NCBI RefSeq assembly: GCF_947179165.1
Contig: NC_077246.1
Location: 67,434,921 to 67,498,920 of the forward strand
Direction of reading: 5' to 3'
Source of the DNA: Solanum dulcamara
Lineage: Eukaryota > Streptophyta > Magnoliopsida > Solanales > Solanaceae
Length of the DNA stretch: 64,000 bases
Shown piece after piece: positions 22,239 through 33,817 of the stretch. The translations under genes were made by a program, and so were the position numbers. Under the pieces are notes generated by a model. That model did not search any database, was not told the DNA's origin, and was given only the letters and a program-made list of their open reading frames with translations. Positions within the stretch are counted from its first letter, which is position 1. Each line of letters starts with the position of its first letter.

Positions 22239-25200
22239 GCTTTCCAAGTGAAAGAAAAAATATGATAGTTTGCAAAGCATTCTGAGGATCAAGAAGCAGA
22301 TATCAGTATCACAAACCTTAGAGGTAGATAACATGAGCATATGAAATTACTTTTTTAAGATATGGACATGACAATCCATCTGTCTCAATTTGTATGACAC
22401 CTAACGTTTCAAAATGCTTGGTGTCGCTTATTTCTCGACTACATGTTAAATATTCATGTTCAAATATCATGATCCATAAGTATAATATGTCTTTTGCAAA
22501 TGGAATTAAGGAAACTATAACCATCTATTGAGAAAGCAACAAGAAATGGTATTCGTATAGTAGTGAATCAAGGTATACAAAGAATACAAGTCACGGAACG
22601 TATCATGAAAGACTTTCCATTTTTGTACTCTACTGTTAAGTTAAGAAAGCCAAGTCAAATTACGAGGCGAGATCAATATTAACGGTCAATGAAGTGGGTG
22701 CAAACTTTGGAAATCGTGTTCAAATTTTAATTGAGACACGATTTGTGACATATACCTAAGATTTGTGAGCAGAACTACCCTATATCATATATCATCATCT
22801 ATATCATATTAAAAGAATGAAGATCCTTACGAATGTTGTTTGAACTTTTTGTCATTCATTAAAAAGCTTCGCTTTAGACAAAATCGTCTTTTCACCATTT
22901 TCTTTTCCGAGTCAAGGTATGATTGTCTAAATTAAATTTGGTATACAACCCATATTTTTATGTAATTTTTGTATCATTTTGCATTGTCGTCATGTTATTG
23001 TTCTTGTAAGTGCTACTTAATTGATAAAACTTCGATTAATATATGATGAGTTTGATAATATTTGAATAATTTATGTAATATGCTCAGATATTCATATTGT
23101 CAATTGTCTAAATACAAGTTAATTCCCTAATTTAAATAAAGATCGTTAAAAGATTATTACTTTGAATGAAAGATTTTGATTATTTTACTTTATCGTCTAT
23201 CTAACATAGTGTTGCGAACACATACTTATATTGTTTATTTCATCCTTTTTGTTTCATTTTTTATTCTTCTACGATTTGTACGATGTAAGATTAACAATTT
23301 AATTTTCTAATAAAAATGAGAGTTCCAGTTACATTTGTGCGACACTAAGCCTAATAATTTTCTTAAACATGAGCATTCTATATTGATGGTAGTTTTCCAA
23401 AATGTTAAAACTCAAATGGTTGGTGTGATGACAATTTTGCTTTTGGACATTTTGATTGTTTCTTTATGCATTCCTTCAACCCTTCATTATTACTACTAAA
23501 AACTACTACTTAAATTAAAATCATGTAAAGAATATTATGAGAATGGAGTAATTAAGCTTCACTTTATTTAGATTTTAGTAATATAAATCAGCAAAGATTA
23601 TTCTATGTACTACTTGAGGTATATTGTTCTCGAGTAACATTATAGCATCTTTTGCAATTGTTTTATAATGTTGCAAAATATATTTTCACATGGAAATTTT
23701 AGAACTTAAGAAATTAGCTTTTGAAACAAGTTCTATGAATTACCATTTTGCTTGCTAAACTTTCTAAGATTTTGAATGGCGTGACAGGGAGAAAATAAAA
23801 AAAATGGTTCACTATGTTTAGGAGTAAATTCAAGTAGTCTCTAAATATACTTCTGAGTAATTTTGGTTATTTAAATTTATCAAAAGTGAATACTTTTATG
23901 TTTTATCAAATATTTAATAAATATTTTTGAAGATTTATTTATTTATTTTGGAAAAAAAACTCACATTTGAAGATTTATTTATTTATTTTTGTCTGTTTTT
24001 AGATTTGGTGCAAACTTTTTGAGGTGTAACTTCTATTATTTCTGATTGATATTTGATATCCAGTAAAGTTCTTTTGTATTGTACAACGCAAAGAGGTTGT
24101 TTCCAATATACCCTCAACTTCTTTTGTATTGTAGTTTTCTAAGATATGATGCAAGGCTAACATGATAGTGAATGCCTAGAGTCGGAAGATCATGAGTTGG
24201 CCTAAAAATTTTGGATCCGCCACAAGTCTGGAGCCAACGTTTGAATCAACCACAACTAACTGGGATAATAGACTGATTCCTCTCTCTCTCCACTTAATTA
24301 TCAAACTTAGTTCAAACTTAGTTCGCATGGAGTGGGGCTCAAACCTATAACCTAATCACAAGTCCCTCGACCTTTGCCAGTTAAACTAAGCATTGGAGCC
24401 AAATCCAATAGCAAGTCTCTAACTATCTATTTGACTGCTTTACTACTAATGAATAGGATTGTTTGCAATGAAGATGCATAGGGCAAGAAGTCCTTAGTAA
24501 AAAGATTGCTCTTTGCATCTTCTTCCCCAACCCCTCATCACTTCTTTTAAACGGAATATCTGAATTGACTTGCATGCACCTTGACTTATTCCACAAAATA
24601 CCTCCCATTAGGTACCCGAGTGCATCCACCATGACTAGAACCGATGGGAAAAAATAACATAATTCTAACCATGCATATCTTTATACTTAATGATATTATG
24701 AAATGAAATCTTTGAAGATAATAGAGAAAGCACATGAAAACAAGAAAACATAAGCCAATGCATGAAAAGGATGAGACATACACTCATACTGCACATTCAT
24801 GAAAAGCAAGTCTTCCAAATCACAACTTAATTTCTTGCAAGAAGCTAAGCATCCTGACTTGATTTCATATTTGGGAAGTTGGTGATTAGCAAAAATCAGC
24901 TCTTCCAATAAAGAAACTTTTTATCATACATTAACTTAAAAAGAGATGAGTAATAATATTGAAGTTGTAAAATCTGGATTCATCACTATTACCAAAAAAT
25001 GTGACCTCTTTGGTAAAAATTACTGCTTTAACTTTCATGTGAGTTAGAAGCTTTACAGTATGATAAGGAAAGAACATTACTATTGTCACACACAACCTGA
25101 TAAGAGGCACATTATAAGACAACAAAATAGTTACCCTCACGGCGTAACATTTACGCATTTCAGACTATCAAAATGCAAAACCAAGAACATCTACAATAAG

Positions 25201-27244
25201 AATAACAACGGCCCAGTGAAATCCCACAACGTGGGGTCTGGAGAGGGTAAAGTGTACGCAGACCTTACTCCTACCAGGGTAGGACGACTGTTTCCGAGAG
25301 ACCCTCGGCTCAAACATCTACAATAAGAATATAAACACAAAAAGAACAACTTTAGACCATGCGTAGAGCTCTAATTTGACATTCTAGCCACACATAGTGA
25401 ATCTTATCTCCAAACAACCCCACCTAACCTACTCCTCCAAAGTCCAACCTGAACAAGAAGCCAAAGGGGGAAAGAAAATCCTATGGCATTTCAACATCTT
25501 CTTTAAACTTATGGACAAGAATTCTAAAGTAAACATCAAGACTACAGACAAAAAAAATTCTTTAATTGTCTGTTACTCAGCATATACTAATCATCCATTG
25601 ACCTATAACCAAAATGCAGCAACACCATCTATCTCCTGGGGATTGGACTAGTCTGATCCAAGACATAACAAGTAATACAGACTAACGCAAATAACAAGGC
25701 ACTGTTGGATTTCTCAAAAGTTATATCCTTCAAAATACTCCAATTCAGCAACTTATCATCTCATGCAACTCTGTCCTGACTCCCGCCCACAACCCCTTCT
25801 TCCTCTCGCAAGGTACAACCACACAAAAAATAGCGGATGTTACAAGCACAACAGACAAGAATACAAGACAGCTCCAAGACCAACAGTTCAATATTTTACT
25901 ATGAAATGAAAACAATGCAAACCAGCACTACACTCTTCTATTTGCATAATTTGATAATAGAATAGATTTGGAAACTACCTCCAAGAAATCAGCAACAGTA
26001 GCTTAAGAGGTTAGTTCTGAACAATAACATCAATATGTCATGAAAAATTCATACACATCTGCACTAGAAGCTATTTTGCTTGTTGCATCACTTCGGTACT
26101 CAATATTGTTTAAGTTGGTGATAATGATTATGCATAATATTTTCCATGTTGACTTGCCAGCATGCACACAATTTAACATAAGAATTTTGCACCGAAATGA
26201 GATTTCACATGAAAACAAGAAAGCATATGCAACATAGATGAAATTCAAGCTATAAAAGTAATCAAGCCTACCTACAAGCAGAGACAAGTATATTAATAAA
26301 CTTCAAAAAGAAGGATGAAGCTTACTTGCGCGTTCATGATGATAAAGAAGTCTTCCCAGTCACATGTATTTTTTTTTCAAGAAGCCATTGGGCCTAAACT
26401 TGAATCCACGTTCGGAAAGTTAGTGACTGGACAAGTTCAGCCTCACCCCAAATTAAGAAACTTTACATTATCACTGACTTAAATAATGATTTGATATGGT
26501 GTAATCAGGACCAACCCATACTTACAAGTGAATGCAAATTACAATCTTAAGATTGCTATATTTGCACAATAGTTAGCCGCCACCGACATCTACACAAAGT
26601 CATACAGTCGAAGCACATGCCAATCTTAAGATTGCTTGTACTCACAATAGTTATCAGCCACGAGCCATGTAACTGTATGTAAGAAAAGGAGTCGGGTAAT
26701 GCAAAGTCTCCCCGAGTAGAAGTTCCTTACTAAGGTGATAACAACAGATTTGTCAAGCTAAGACAAGTCATCTAAAAACCGATCTCAAGCAGAAAGTTGC
26801 AAATGCATTAGAAGACATTCATCTGAACAAAAGCATCACTCATGACAAAAAAGCTATAGAGGATTAAAGGAGCAAAGAAAATCAAACAGAGTGGATGGTC
26901 TTAAGAAGAGTTTTTTTTTTCCCTTTTTGGATAAGTAGGTATTCGAAAGAGATAACTGACAGGAGTAAAATTAAATGGATGAACATGCTCATCTTAAAAA
27001 ACATCCGATCAAGAAAAGAAATTTTCAACATCCTAATGTTGGCAGGCAGAACAGAGTGCCAGCCACCAAGGCAACAAAATGAAAAATTAAACAACTGCTG
27101 CTGGGAATTAAAATATTGAAGTCTAAACATATATTGTCACGGACTACAAAAAGGTACCAAGTAAACCTCTGCAAAGGCCCCAGGGATATACAAGTAAACA
27201 AACAAAACGCATTGGCGGTCTGTAATGGTACCCTCTATGTAAGT
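22239..27244. other. Gene-poor 5 kb region
   Basis: No gene could be supported. Contents: AT-rich DNA to about 24150; a tandem pair of GAAGATTTATTTATTTATTTT (about 23930-24000); a diverged duplicated segment (24700-24945 and 26200-26485); a LINE-tail copy at 25203-25325; and two copies of the palindrome CAATCTTAAGATTG (26542-26555 and 26621-26634). The part nearest 27244 is probably the 3' UTR of the BPC gene. Confidence 0.5.
25203..25325 (-). repeat. LINE/SINE-tail repeat copy
   Basis: Reads AACAACGGCCCAGTGAAATCC, then GGGGTCTGGAGAGGGTAAAG, GTACGCAGACCTTACTCC and GAGACCCTCGGCTCA. It is the same repeat as at 30047-30390 in the opposite orientation, and one of the best preserved copies in the window. 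Confidence 0.7.
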
Positions 27245-28093
27245 CTACCTGATTGTCACAAACTTGTTGGTACCATGCTTCGCCCAGTGAGTCCTCAGAT
27301 CAATTGGATTAGCAAAATTGTATCCTTCCGCAGCAAGTTTCTCCAAAACCTTCTTGAATGCACCCTGGCTCATTTTTCTTCCAGCAATCCTTGCTCCACG
27401 TCTTTTAGTACTCATTGGAAGTGGATACATTGATATACTAGTGGTGCAACAAGCTGACTGCCAGCCACCACATCCCCATCGATAGCATTGCTGAGGAGCA
27501 CCAGTGCAGGAACAAACTGGTATAGGAATGACAGAAATGTCCATATCAATTCCATTTATTACAATGTCCATGCTCTTCTTTGCTGGTTTTGCTCGTTGAA
27601 CAGAGGGGTTGCCATTTTCCTTAGGTGCAGATGAGGCTTTCTTTGACTTCTTCGCTTTGGGAGCTTTAGGAGTGGCACCACCAGTCTTTCTCTTTGAAGG
27701 ACCACTTTCTTTCTTAACACTTGGTTCCTCTGCATTCACCCTCACATCCTTAGTTGTATCAGGTTGTTGTACCATTTGCATGGAATTACTTGCAGAAGCA
27801 TCAGGGAGAACTGAAGTATAAGCATTCCCCGGAAACATATGAAGAAATTTGTCTCTGTGATTTATCCAACTGTCCCTTACATAATCAATGTGAGATAAAG
27901 GAGCTTCTGGAATGATAGAATCCCGAGAATGGAACACCCCATTAGCACCAAGCATAATTGGGTTCTCACGCCTAGTAAGGTAAGGTTTCGTATCTCGATC
28001 AACCACCGATGACATCAGCTGAAGACCTAGATGCCCTTTAAGGGAAGGTTCATAATAACCCCAGTTCCTCATGTTCAATCCGTCGTCATCCAT
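27245..28093 (-). CDS. BPC: BPC/BBR GAGA-binding transcription factor, class I
   Basis: 282 codons in one coding exon. The frame is open to 28126, but the true start is ATG 28093, where the class I N-terminus begins (MDDDGLNMRNWGYYEP). An acceptor (TCTGTAG, exon from 28100) lies seven bases upstream, so the leader is spliced. Basic stretches (KRKTGG, KAPKAKKSKK, about residues 130-155) look like nuclear localisation signals. The BBR DNA-binding domain fills residues 193-282 with its conserved cysteines (CSCTG, CYRWGCGGWQSACC), RRGARIAGRKMSQGAF and the end HGTNKFVTIR. BPC proteins bind GA-rich DNA and recruit chromatin factors to homeotic and hormone genes. Which class I member this is cannot be settled from one sequence. 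Confidence 0.94.
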   Translation of the reverse strand: MDDDGLNMRNWGYYEPSLKGHLGLQLMSSVVDRDTKPYLTRRENPIMLGANGVFHSRDSIIPEAPLSHIDYVRDSWINHRDKFLHMFPGNAYTSVLPDASASNSMQMVQQPDTTKDVRVNAEEPSVKKESGPSKRKTGGATPKAPKAKKSKKASSAPKENGNPSVQRAKPAKKSMDIVINGIDMDISVIPIPVCSCTGAPQQCYRWGCGGWQSACCTTSISMYPLPMSTKRRGARIAGRKMSQGAFKKVLEKLAAEGYNFANPIDLRTHWAKHGTNKFVTIR

Positions 28094-28100
28094 CAATAAA

Positions 28101-29330
28101 CTACAGATGAATGCAAACATCACCACTTAACATTAACTTTATTGCCACAATTAGAAATGACCAACAAAAATGCATCAAATTCCTAATCTCCATATACTTC
28201 AAAGACCCAGATTAGGAATATATCTAACATAACAAAACCATCAAGATTTGAAATGGAATAGGAAATAACAAACACAAGTCAACCAAGCATAATATGAGCA
28301 GATCCAGAAACCCAACGCTAAATGACAGTAGCAAATCAATCAAATCTACCCACACCCATGGCCAACATTCCAATTCAGATGCAAATTCATCAACCTTACA
28401 ATAGCAATAAAATGTATAACTGGAAAATTTAACAAATCACCATAATCCCAACTCAAATATTTGAACCCAAAACAAATTGGGCACCCAAAACTCCTCAAAT
28501 TCAACATTGCAGCCACTATAAATGAAAACCCACAAATAAAGTTGGAATCTTTTGGAGTTTCCAGATCAAATTTTTGATAACCCCAACACAAATATTTGAA
28601 CCCACAACAAAATTGGGCACCCAAAACTCATCAAATTCAACACTGCACCCACTAGAAACAAAAATCCACAAATAAAATTACAATCTTTTGAGTTTCCAGA
28701 TCAAATTTTTGATAACCCCAACAAAAGATTTTGAATCCACAAACAAAATGATCACCCAAAACTCATCAAATTCAACATTTCAGCCACCAGAAACAAAAAC
28801 CCACAAACAAAATTAGAATCTTTTGGGTTTCCAGATCAGTTATGAAGCAATTAAATACAATCTTGATAAATCAAAAAATCCCCAACACAAAAATCTACTC
28901 AAAATCAACATGGATGAAATCCCACAAATAAAAATAGAATCTTTATGGTCTCCAACACAGATCTGACAGAAATAAGATGCACAAAAACAGATCCAAGATT
29001 AAGCTACCAAAAATTATCAAAATGAAATTGATAACTTGACATGCAAATATTTTTTTTCAAAAAAAAATCAAATAAGGAAAGAGATAAGAGGTATAAAGAA
29101 AAAAGTCCATTTTTTTTTAAAGAAAGAGATATAGAGAGAGAGAAAGAGAAAGGCAGGGAGAACAAGAGAGAGAAAAAAACTTACTTGTTGGTAAACAAAT
29201 CTTAGGGTTTTTTTTTGCCTTCAGGAGAGAGACAGAGGGGAGAGGAGAGAGAGAACCGAAGGAGAGAGAAAGGAAGAGAGAGAAAGGGAGAGAGATGACA
29301 GAAACCCCTTTAATTTAAGAAAGAGAGAAG
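28101..29330 (-). promoter_or_regulatory. Spliced 5' leader of BPC: GA/CT-rich leader and leader intron
   Basis: The donor GTAAGT (29184-29179, minus strand) and the acceptor ending at 28101 define a leader intron of about 1.08 kb. On both sides of the donor the DNA is packed with GA on the + strand, that is CT on the transcript: 29126-29176 inside the intron, and 29223-29335 in and above the leader exon (GAGAGAGAGAAAG, GGAGAGGAGAGAGAGAACC). These are the sequences BPC proteins themselves bind. The intron also holds a tandem array at 28454-28840. Confidence 0.7.
28454..28840. repeat. Tandem array of about three 134-base units in the BPC leader intron
   Basis: The unit begins AAATATTTGAACCCA and continues ATTGGGCACCCAAAACTC, CATCAAATTCAACA, CCCACAAATAAA, AATCTTTTG and TTTCCAGATCAAATTTTTGA. 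Starts are at about 28455, 28590 and 28723. A weaker fourth copy merges into 28860-28950. Confidence 0.8.
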
Positions 29331-30000
29331 AGAGAGACCATTTTATGATTTTTTTTTTCAACTTCCAAATTCCAATGAAAGCATTATAATAAATTAATAT
29401 AAATACAACTTAATAAAAAACAAAAACAGCCAAATATTATCTTTACGTTTACTACTTTGATACCTTGAAGCATAATAAACTTAGAACCAGAAATAAATAT
29501 TTATTTAACTTCATCCGTTCATTTTTAATTTTCATAAAAAAGATTAAGATTAGACGAAATAAATTTTGACTTACAGTTTAAGATGTATTTTTTCATCATA
29601 TTCATAAGAAAAAAATAATTTGTAATACCTTTTATATAATTTTTGAATATCTAAATTTTTATTTTAAAATGTGAAATTAATGTAATCTAATTTAGTTTTG
29701 AAAATTAGTCAAATTGACACTCGAAAAATGTAACATGACAACTAAAAAAGAACGAAAGGAGTAATTCCTGATTAAAAGTTTTTGAATTTTGAACTCTGTT
29801 CGGATGATTATTATTGTATAGTTTTCTAATATATCGTGTTGTATTATATTATATTATTTTAATAAATACAATATTTGAATAGATTGTATCACTGTATTAC
29901 ACAATGTCACACATCTTTGACTGATAAACCTACAAGAAAAGTAGGTTACGGAATATACCTACTATAAAAAGGTAGGTAAAAAAATAAAATAAGATTACTA
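29331..30000. other. Upstream flank of BPC
   Basis: AT-rich promoter-side DNA without genes, ending at the TA target of a Stowaway element. Confidence 0.4.
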
Positions 30001-30616
30001 CTCCTCCGTCAAAATTTATGTGGCACTTTTCGAATTTTGAGATTCACCATAGTAATTGTAGTTCTATGGTGTTTCTGCATTGTATTGCTGATTATAGGTG
30101 TGGGTCATTGTACTTTGATTATCTTATTTATTTATAGTAGTTAACGTCTCTTTCTTTCTGTACTATTCTATCATAACTTTCTCACTTCTGCTATTTCTTG
30201 TTTTCATCTTGTTTTCGATATGCTTGTCCCTATCTGACCTTTTATCTTGTTTTCCTCTTTTGAGCCGAGGGTCTTTCGGAAACAGTCTCCCTACTTTTCA
30301 AGGTGGGGGTTAGGTCTGCGTACACTCTACCCTCTCCAGAGCCACATGGTGGGACTATACTAGGTTTGTTGTTGTTGTTGTTGTTGTTGTTTTCGAATTT
30401 TGAGATTCAAACAAGTTTTGATTGTAATTTTTTCATATATTTTTTAAATATTTTGAATTGTCAATTATTGTGACTTATAGTACTTTTTACGTAGCTTACA
30501 AATATATAAATTTCATTATAAAAAATTTAAAGATTCCATGCGTAAATTCCCTGTCAAACTTAAAATGTTTGAATTTCGAAAAATGAAAAGTGTTACATAA
30601 ATTAGGATAGAGGGAG
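30001..30616. mobile_element. Stowaway-type MITE, split by a later insertion
   Basis: Left end CTCCTCCGTCAAAATTTATG, right end ACATAAATTAGGATAGAGGGAG, with TA on both outer sides (29999-30000 and 30617-30618). This is the CTCCCTCCGT end and TA target of Stowaway (Tc1/mariner) MITEs. Removing the 30047-30390 insert and one copy of its target duplication leaves an element of about 250 bases. Confidence 0.78.
30047..30390 (+). mobile_element. LINE tail (RTE-like) with (GTT)n end and 19-base target duplication
   Basis: The same 19 bases, TTTCGAATTTTGAGATTCA, lie directly before (30028-30046) and after (30391-30409). The insert ends in (TTG)n and carries GAGCCGAGGGTCTTTCGG and GGTCTGCGTACACTCTACC, the 3' block repeated elsewhere in the window. 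A short 3' repeat tail and a long target duplication indicate insertion by target-primed reverse transcription of a 5'-truncated LINE, or of a SINE sharing its 3' end. Confidence 0.8.
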
Positions 30617-30742
30617 TAAATAATAAGTAAAGACAATTTTTTTTAAAAAAAACTATTTAGGTAACAACATGATCACAATTGTTAGATAAAATAAAAAAAA
30701 TTATTGTTATCTAACAATGAATTTAAGTGATACGATACAGAA

Positions 30743-30947
30743 ATGAAATTCCACAAATAAAAATAGAATTTTTATAGTCTCCAACACAGATATGACAGAT
30801 ATAAGATATACAAAAACAGATCTAAGATCAAGCTAACAAAAATTATCAAAATGAAATTGGCAAATTGGCATGCAAAAACAGTATATATTTCTTTTCAAAA
30901 AAAATAATCAAATGAGGAAAAAGATAGAGATATAAAGAAAAAAAGGG
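30743..30947. repeat. Second copy of part of the BPC leader intron
   Basis: It matches 28914-29105 almost base for base and in the same orientation: ATGAAATYCCACAAATAAAA, TCTCCAACACAGAT, ACAAAAACAGATC, AAAATTATCAAAATGAAATT, and AGATATAAAGAAAAAA-type ends. It lies about 1.8 kb further from the coding region, upstream of the presumed start of transcription. Confidence 0.82.
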
Positions 30948-31022
30948 ATAATATCATAATTATTTTTTTCAAGTCTATAGGGAGAAATTTCTGAATCTCT
31001 ATGACTACTAATTAAAAAGAAA

Positions 31023-31172
31023 AGGGGCAGCCCGGTGCACTAAAGTTTCCGCTATGCGCAGGGTTCGGGAAAGGGCCCGACCACAAGGGTCTATTGTACG
31101 CAGCCTTACCTTGCATTTCTGACAGAGGCTGTTTCCAGGCTTGAACCCGTGACCTCCTGGTCACATGGCAGC
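31023..31172 (+). mobile_element. Au-type SINE, 3' truncated
   Basis: Reads GGGGCAGCCCGGTGCACTAAA, then GGTCTATTGTACGCAGCCTTACC and CTTGAACCCGTGACCTCC, the layout of the plant Au SINE with its tRNA-derived A and B boxes. It stops at CACATGGCAGC, short of the usual end. TAATTAA and AGAAAAGG occur on both flanks and may be the target duplication. Confidence 0.85.
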
Positions 31173-31590
31173 TAATTAAGAAAAGGCGAATTATATAGAT
31201 TGCTCTTTGAACTTGACAATGTTTTTCACTTAATTATTTTATTTAAGATTTACATCTAGTAGATATTTCTCACTCATTTAATATATACTTTATTAAACAA
31301 ATTAAAGATACACTAATATGACAAAAATGTACTACTCACTTCTCGTAGGTACGTGAGAAAATCCAAAATCATCTTTTCTTTATAAAAAAAAAAATATATT
31401 TTGAAAAATAATCATATCATCACGTCCCCTTTGGCATAATATGTTGTTGTTGTTATTATAGTTGTTATTATTGTATCATATCGTCACATCGATAGAAAAA
31501 GAGAAGGTGCATTAGCAAAAAAAATAATTGTGTTTTAAATTTTTACTTAAGTCGTTTTTTTTTTAGGTTTTCAACCTATCAAATTTATTT

Positions 31591-32250
31591 TTGGGTGATC
31601 GTGCCCAATTTTTATTTTTGCTGGTCAAGATTAACATGCATTTTATGATGTTATGTCAAGAAGCATTTCAACTTGAAGATTTAGCTCAAAATCTGAAGAG
31701 CTTTGAGACATCCAGTTTCATCTCGTGCATCAATGAGCATTTCAATTTGAAGATTTGGCTCAAAATTAAAAGCTTTGCAATTTGAAAATTTAGCTTGAAT
31801 TTGAGGAGTTTCGTGACATAGCAGTTTCGTCTCATGCATTAAAGATTATTTTAATTTGAGGATTTAGCTCAAATTTAAAAGGCTTTACAACTTGAAGATT
31901 TGACTCAAATTTAGAGAATTTTGTAATCTAAAAATTAGCTCCAATTTAAGAAATTCTATAACATAGAATTAAGGCTCATGCATTAAGGATAATTATAACT
32001 TGTATTTAAGGTTTATGCGTTAAAAGGAAAATCTTGACTTGCATTTTAGACTCACGTATCAAGAAGCATTTCAGCTTGCAGTTTAAGCTATCTCATATAT
32101 ATATATATATATATATATATCAAGAAGCATTATCACTTATAGTTTAGATTATAATTTACAGTTTAGGCCAATGTAACTTTTGTTTGGCCTCATGCAATAA
32201 GGAGCATTGTAACTTGCCAATAAGGCTTTTTGGCATGAAATTTTTTCCTC
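31591..32250. repeat. Degenerate tandem repeats and an (AT)n microsatellite
   Basis: Variants of GCATTTCAACTTGAAGATTTAGCTCAAATTT with CATGCATTAAGG recur about every 30-130 bases with heavy decay. An (AT)n run lies at 32096-32120 and is itself flanked by copies of ATCAAGAAGCATT. No coding function is seen, although a 64-codon frame happens to be open in it. Confidence 0.6.
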
Positions 32251-33817
32251 ATTACCTATGATGCTTGTTTGGCATTAATCTCCCATATGGCCTATTTTTA
32301 ACATAACAAGTGTGGATTCACTTTATTCATAACTTGTTCTTATTATTATTATTATTATTATGTGTGTTTCATAGAAAACTTATCACTCTTCAGTTTGGAA
32401 ATCCATAAGATTACTTTTTCTAATATTTTATTTTAAATGATTTTTAACCTTTGTGAGTAATGTAACTTGAGTGTAGTTTATGACTTTATACATTTTAGCA
32501 AAGTTAAAAAAAAAGGAAAAATTAGGCAAATTGATAAACATTATTAGTGTATTATTTAATATAACTATAGTTTCACATAATTATGAATTGCGGCTATAAT
32601 TTAATGAAATTTGTTATTATACAAATCTAGAGGCTCATATACAAATCTGAAAGCGAATTTAGGGGCTCATATATTAATCTCTAAAGCAAATTTGTATTTG
32701 TATATACAATCTCATTGAAAATTCAATTTGTATAATCCAGCAAGACATACAAACGGAAAAGTCAATTTGTATAATGCAACGAGATATACAAATAGAAATT
32801 GACATAACAACTGGAATTATAAGTATAAAATATAATTAAGTAAATTATAGCTAAGGAGTCTAATTATGTTACAAAGCTTTCTTATTTTTGAAAGTTTCTA
32901 GAAAAAATTATGTAATGGATGGTTCATATTATAATATTTATTATATTCAGATAAATTAAGATAATCAATTTGGAATGGATAAGATTATTCATTTCCTTGT
33001 AAATTATCTTTGCTTTGTTCTTCACAAATTAAAGGAGAAAATATAAAATATAATAATTTTGAAGCCCTTTATCTATCCAATTCAATTCTCTCTCTTGATG
33101 AGTTGTCACGCGAGAAAATAACAAAAATATTCTAGCAAACAGTGTTTCGTTTTTGGTTTTTGATTTGGTGTTCGGTATTTATATTGGAAAACAATTAAAT
33201 CTAAATTCACGTTGAAAAATCTCATATTAGGGGTAAAGCACTTTGTATTAAAAGTAACTCCGTACCCAAGGAGATTCGAACCCGAAAGCTCTTAATTAAA
33301 GATAAAAGAATACTTATCACTCCACCACAATTCTTATTGGTACGCAAGCAATTCTTGGACATTGTACTAGTGATAAACAAACTTCACATTTGGAAAAGTT
33401 TTGTATGCAAAATGACAATTTAGTAAAGGAAAAAAAATAATTGCATTTTAGCTAATCATTGGATAACAAAGCCAATTTCTTAGGTTTTAATATTGTTTTA
33501 TTTTCGCAAAAACGTATCCACACCTGGTATTTACAATAAGTTAAGTTAATAGATGTATGACATATGTTTATACCTTAACAACAGTACATTAACATGTTTT
33601 CTCACCTCATTAAATTATTTAGTGTAAACACCAGGTGCGATATTTTCTTAATTCTATTTGCAATACAATGTTATTATTACTTCCTTAATTCCATATGCAA
33701 ACACATACCACACTTATGGATTACGATATTTGATTCAACATGTAATCGAAAAATGAACAACGACATGTACAATGACAATTGTGCATATCTTAAAAGAATA
33801 ATTTCATAATACTCATG
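32251..33817. other. Intergenic
   Basis: No gene. There is an (ATT)n run at 32338-32360. A TRNA-like GATTCGAACCCG at 33261-33272, in a minus-strand setting, may be a SINE scrap. The end nearest 33817 is the 3' flank of the receptor kinase. Confidence 0.45.

Noticed and set aside
24423..25158. Several minus-strand frames of 65-75 codons
   Set aside because: Overlapping frames without shared structure; kept only as a possible relic in the duplicated-segment finding.
28454..28840. CRISPR-like array
   Set aside because: Units are long, contiguous and without unique spacers, and the genome is plant nuclear.
32090..32125. (AT)n run as a possible origin or matrix attachment site
   Set aside because: A simple microsatellite inside a repeat unit; no other evidence.
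33261..33272. tRNA-like B box (GATTCGAACCCG)
   Set aside because: No cloverleaf or A box at the right distance could be drawn; more likely a SINE scrap.
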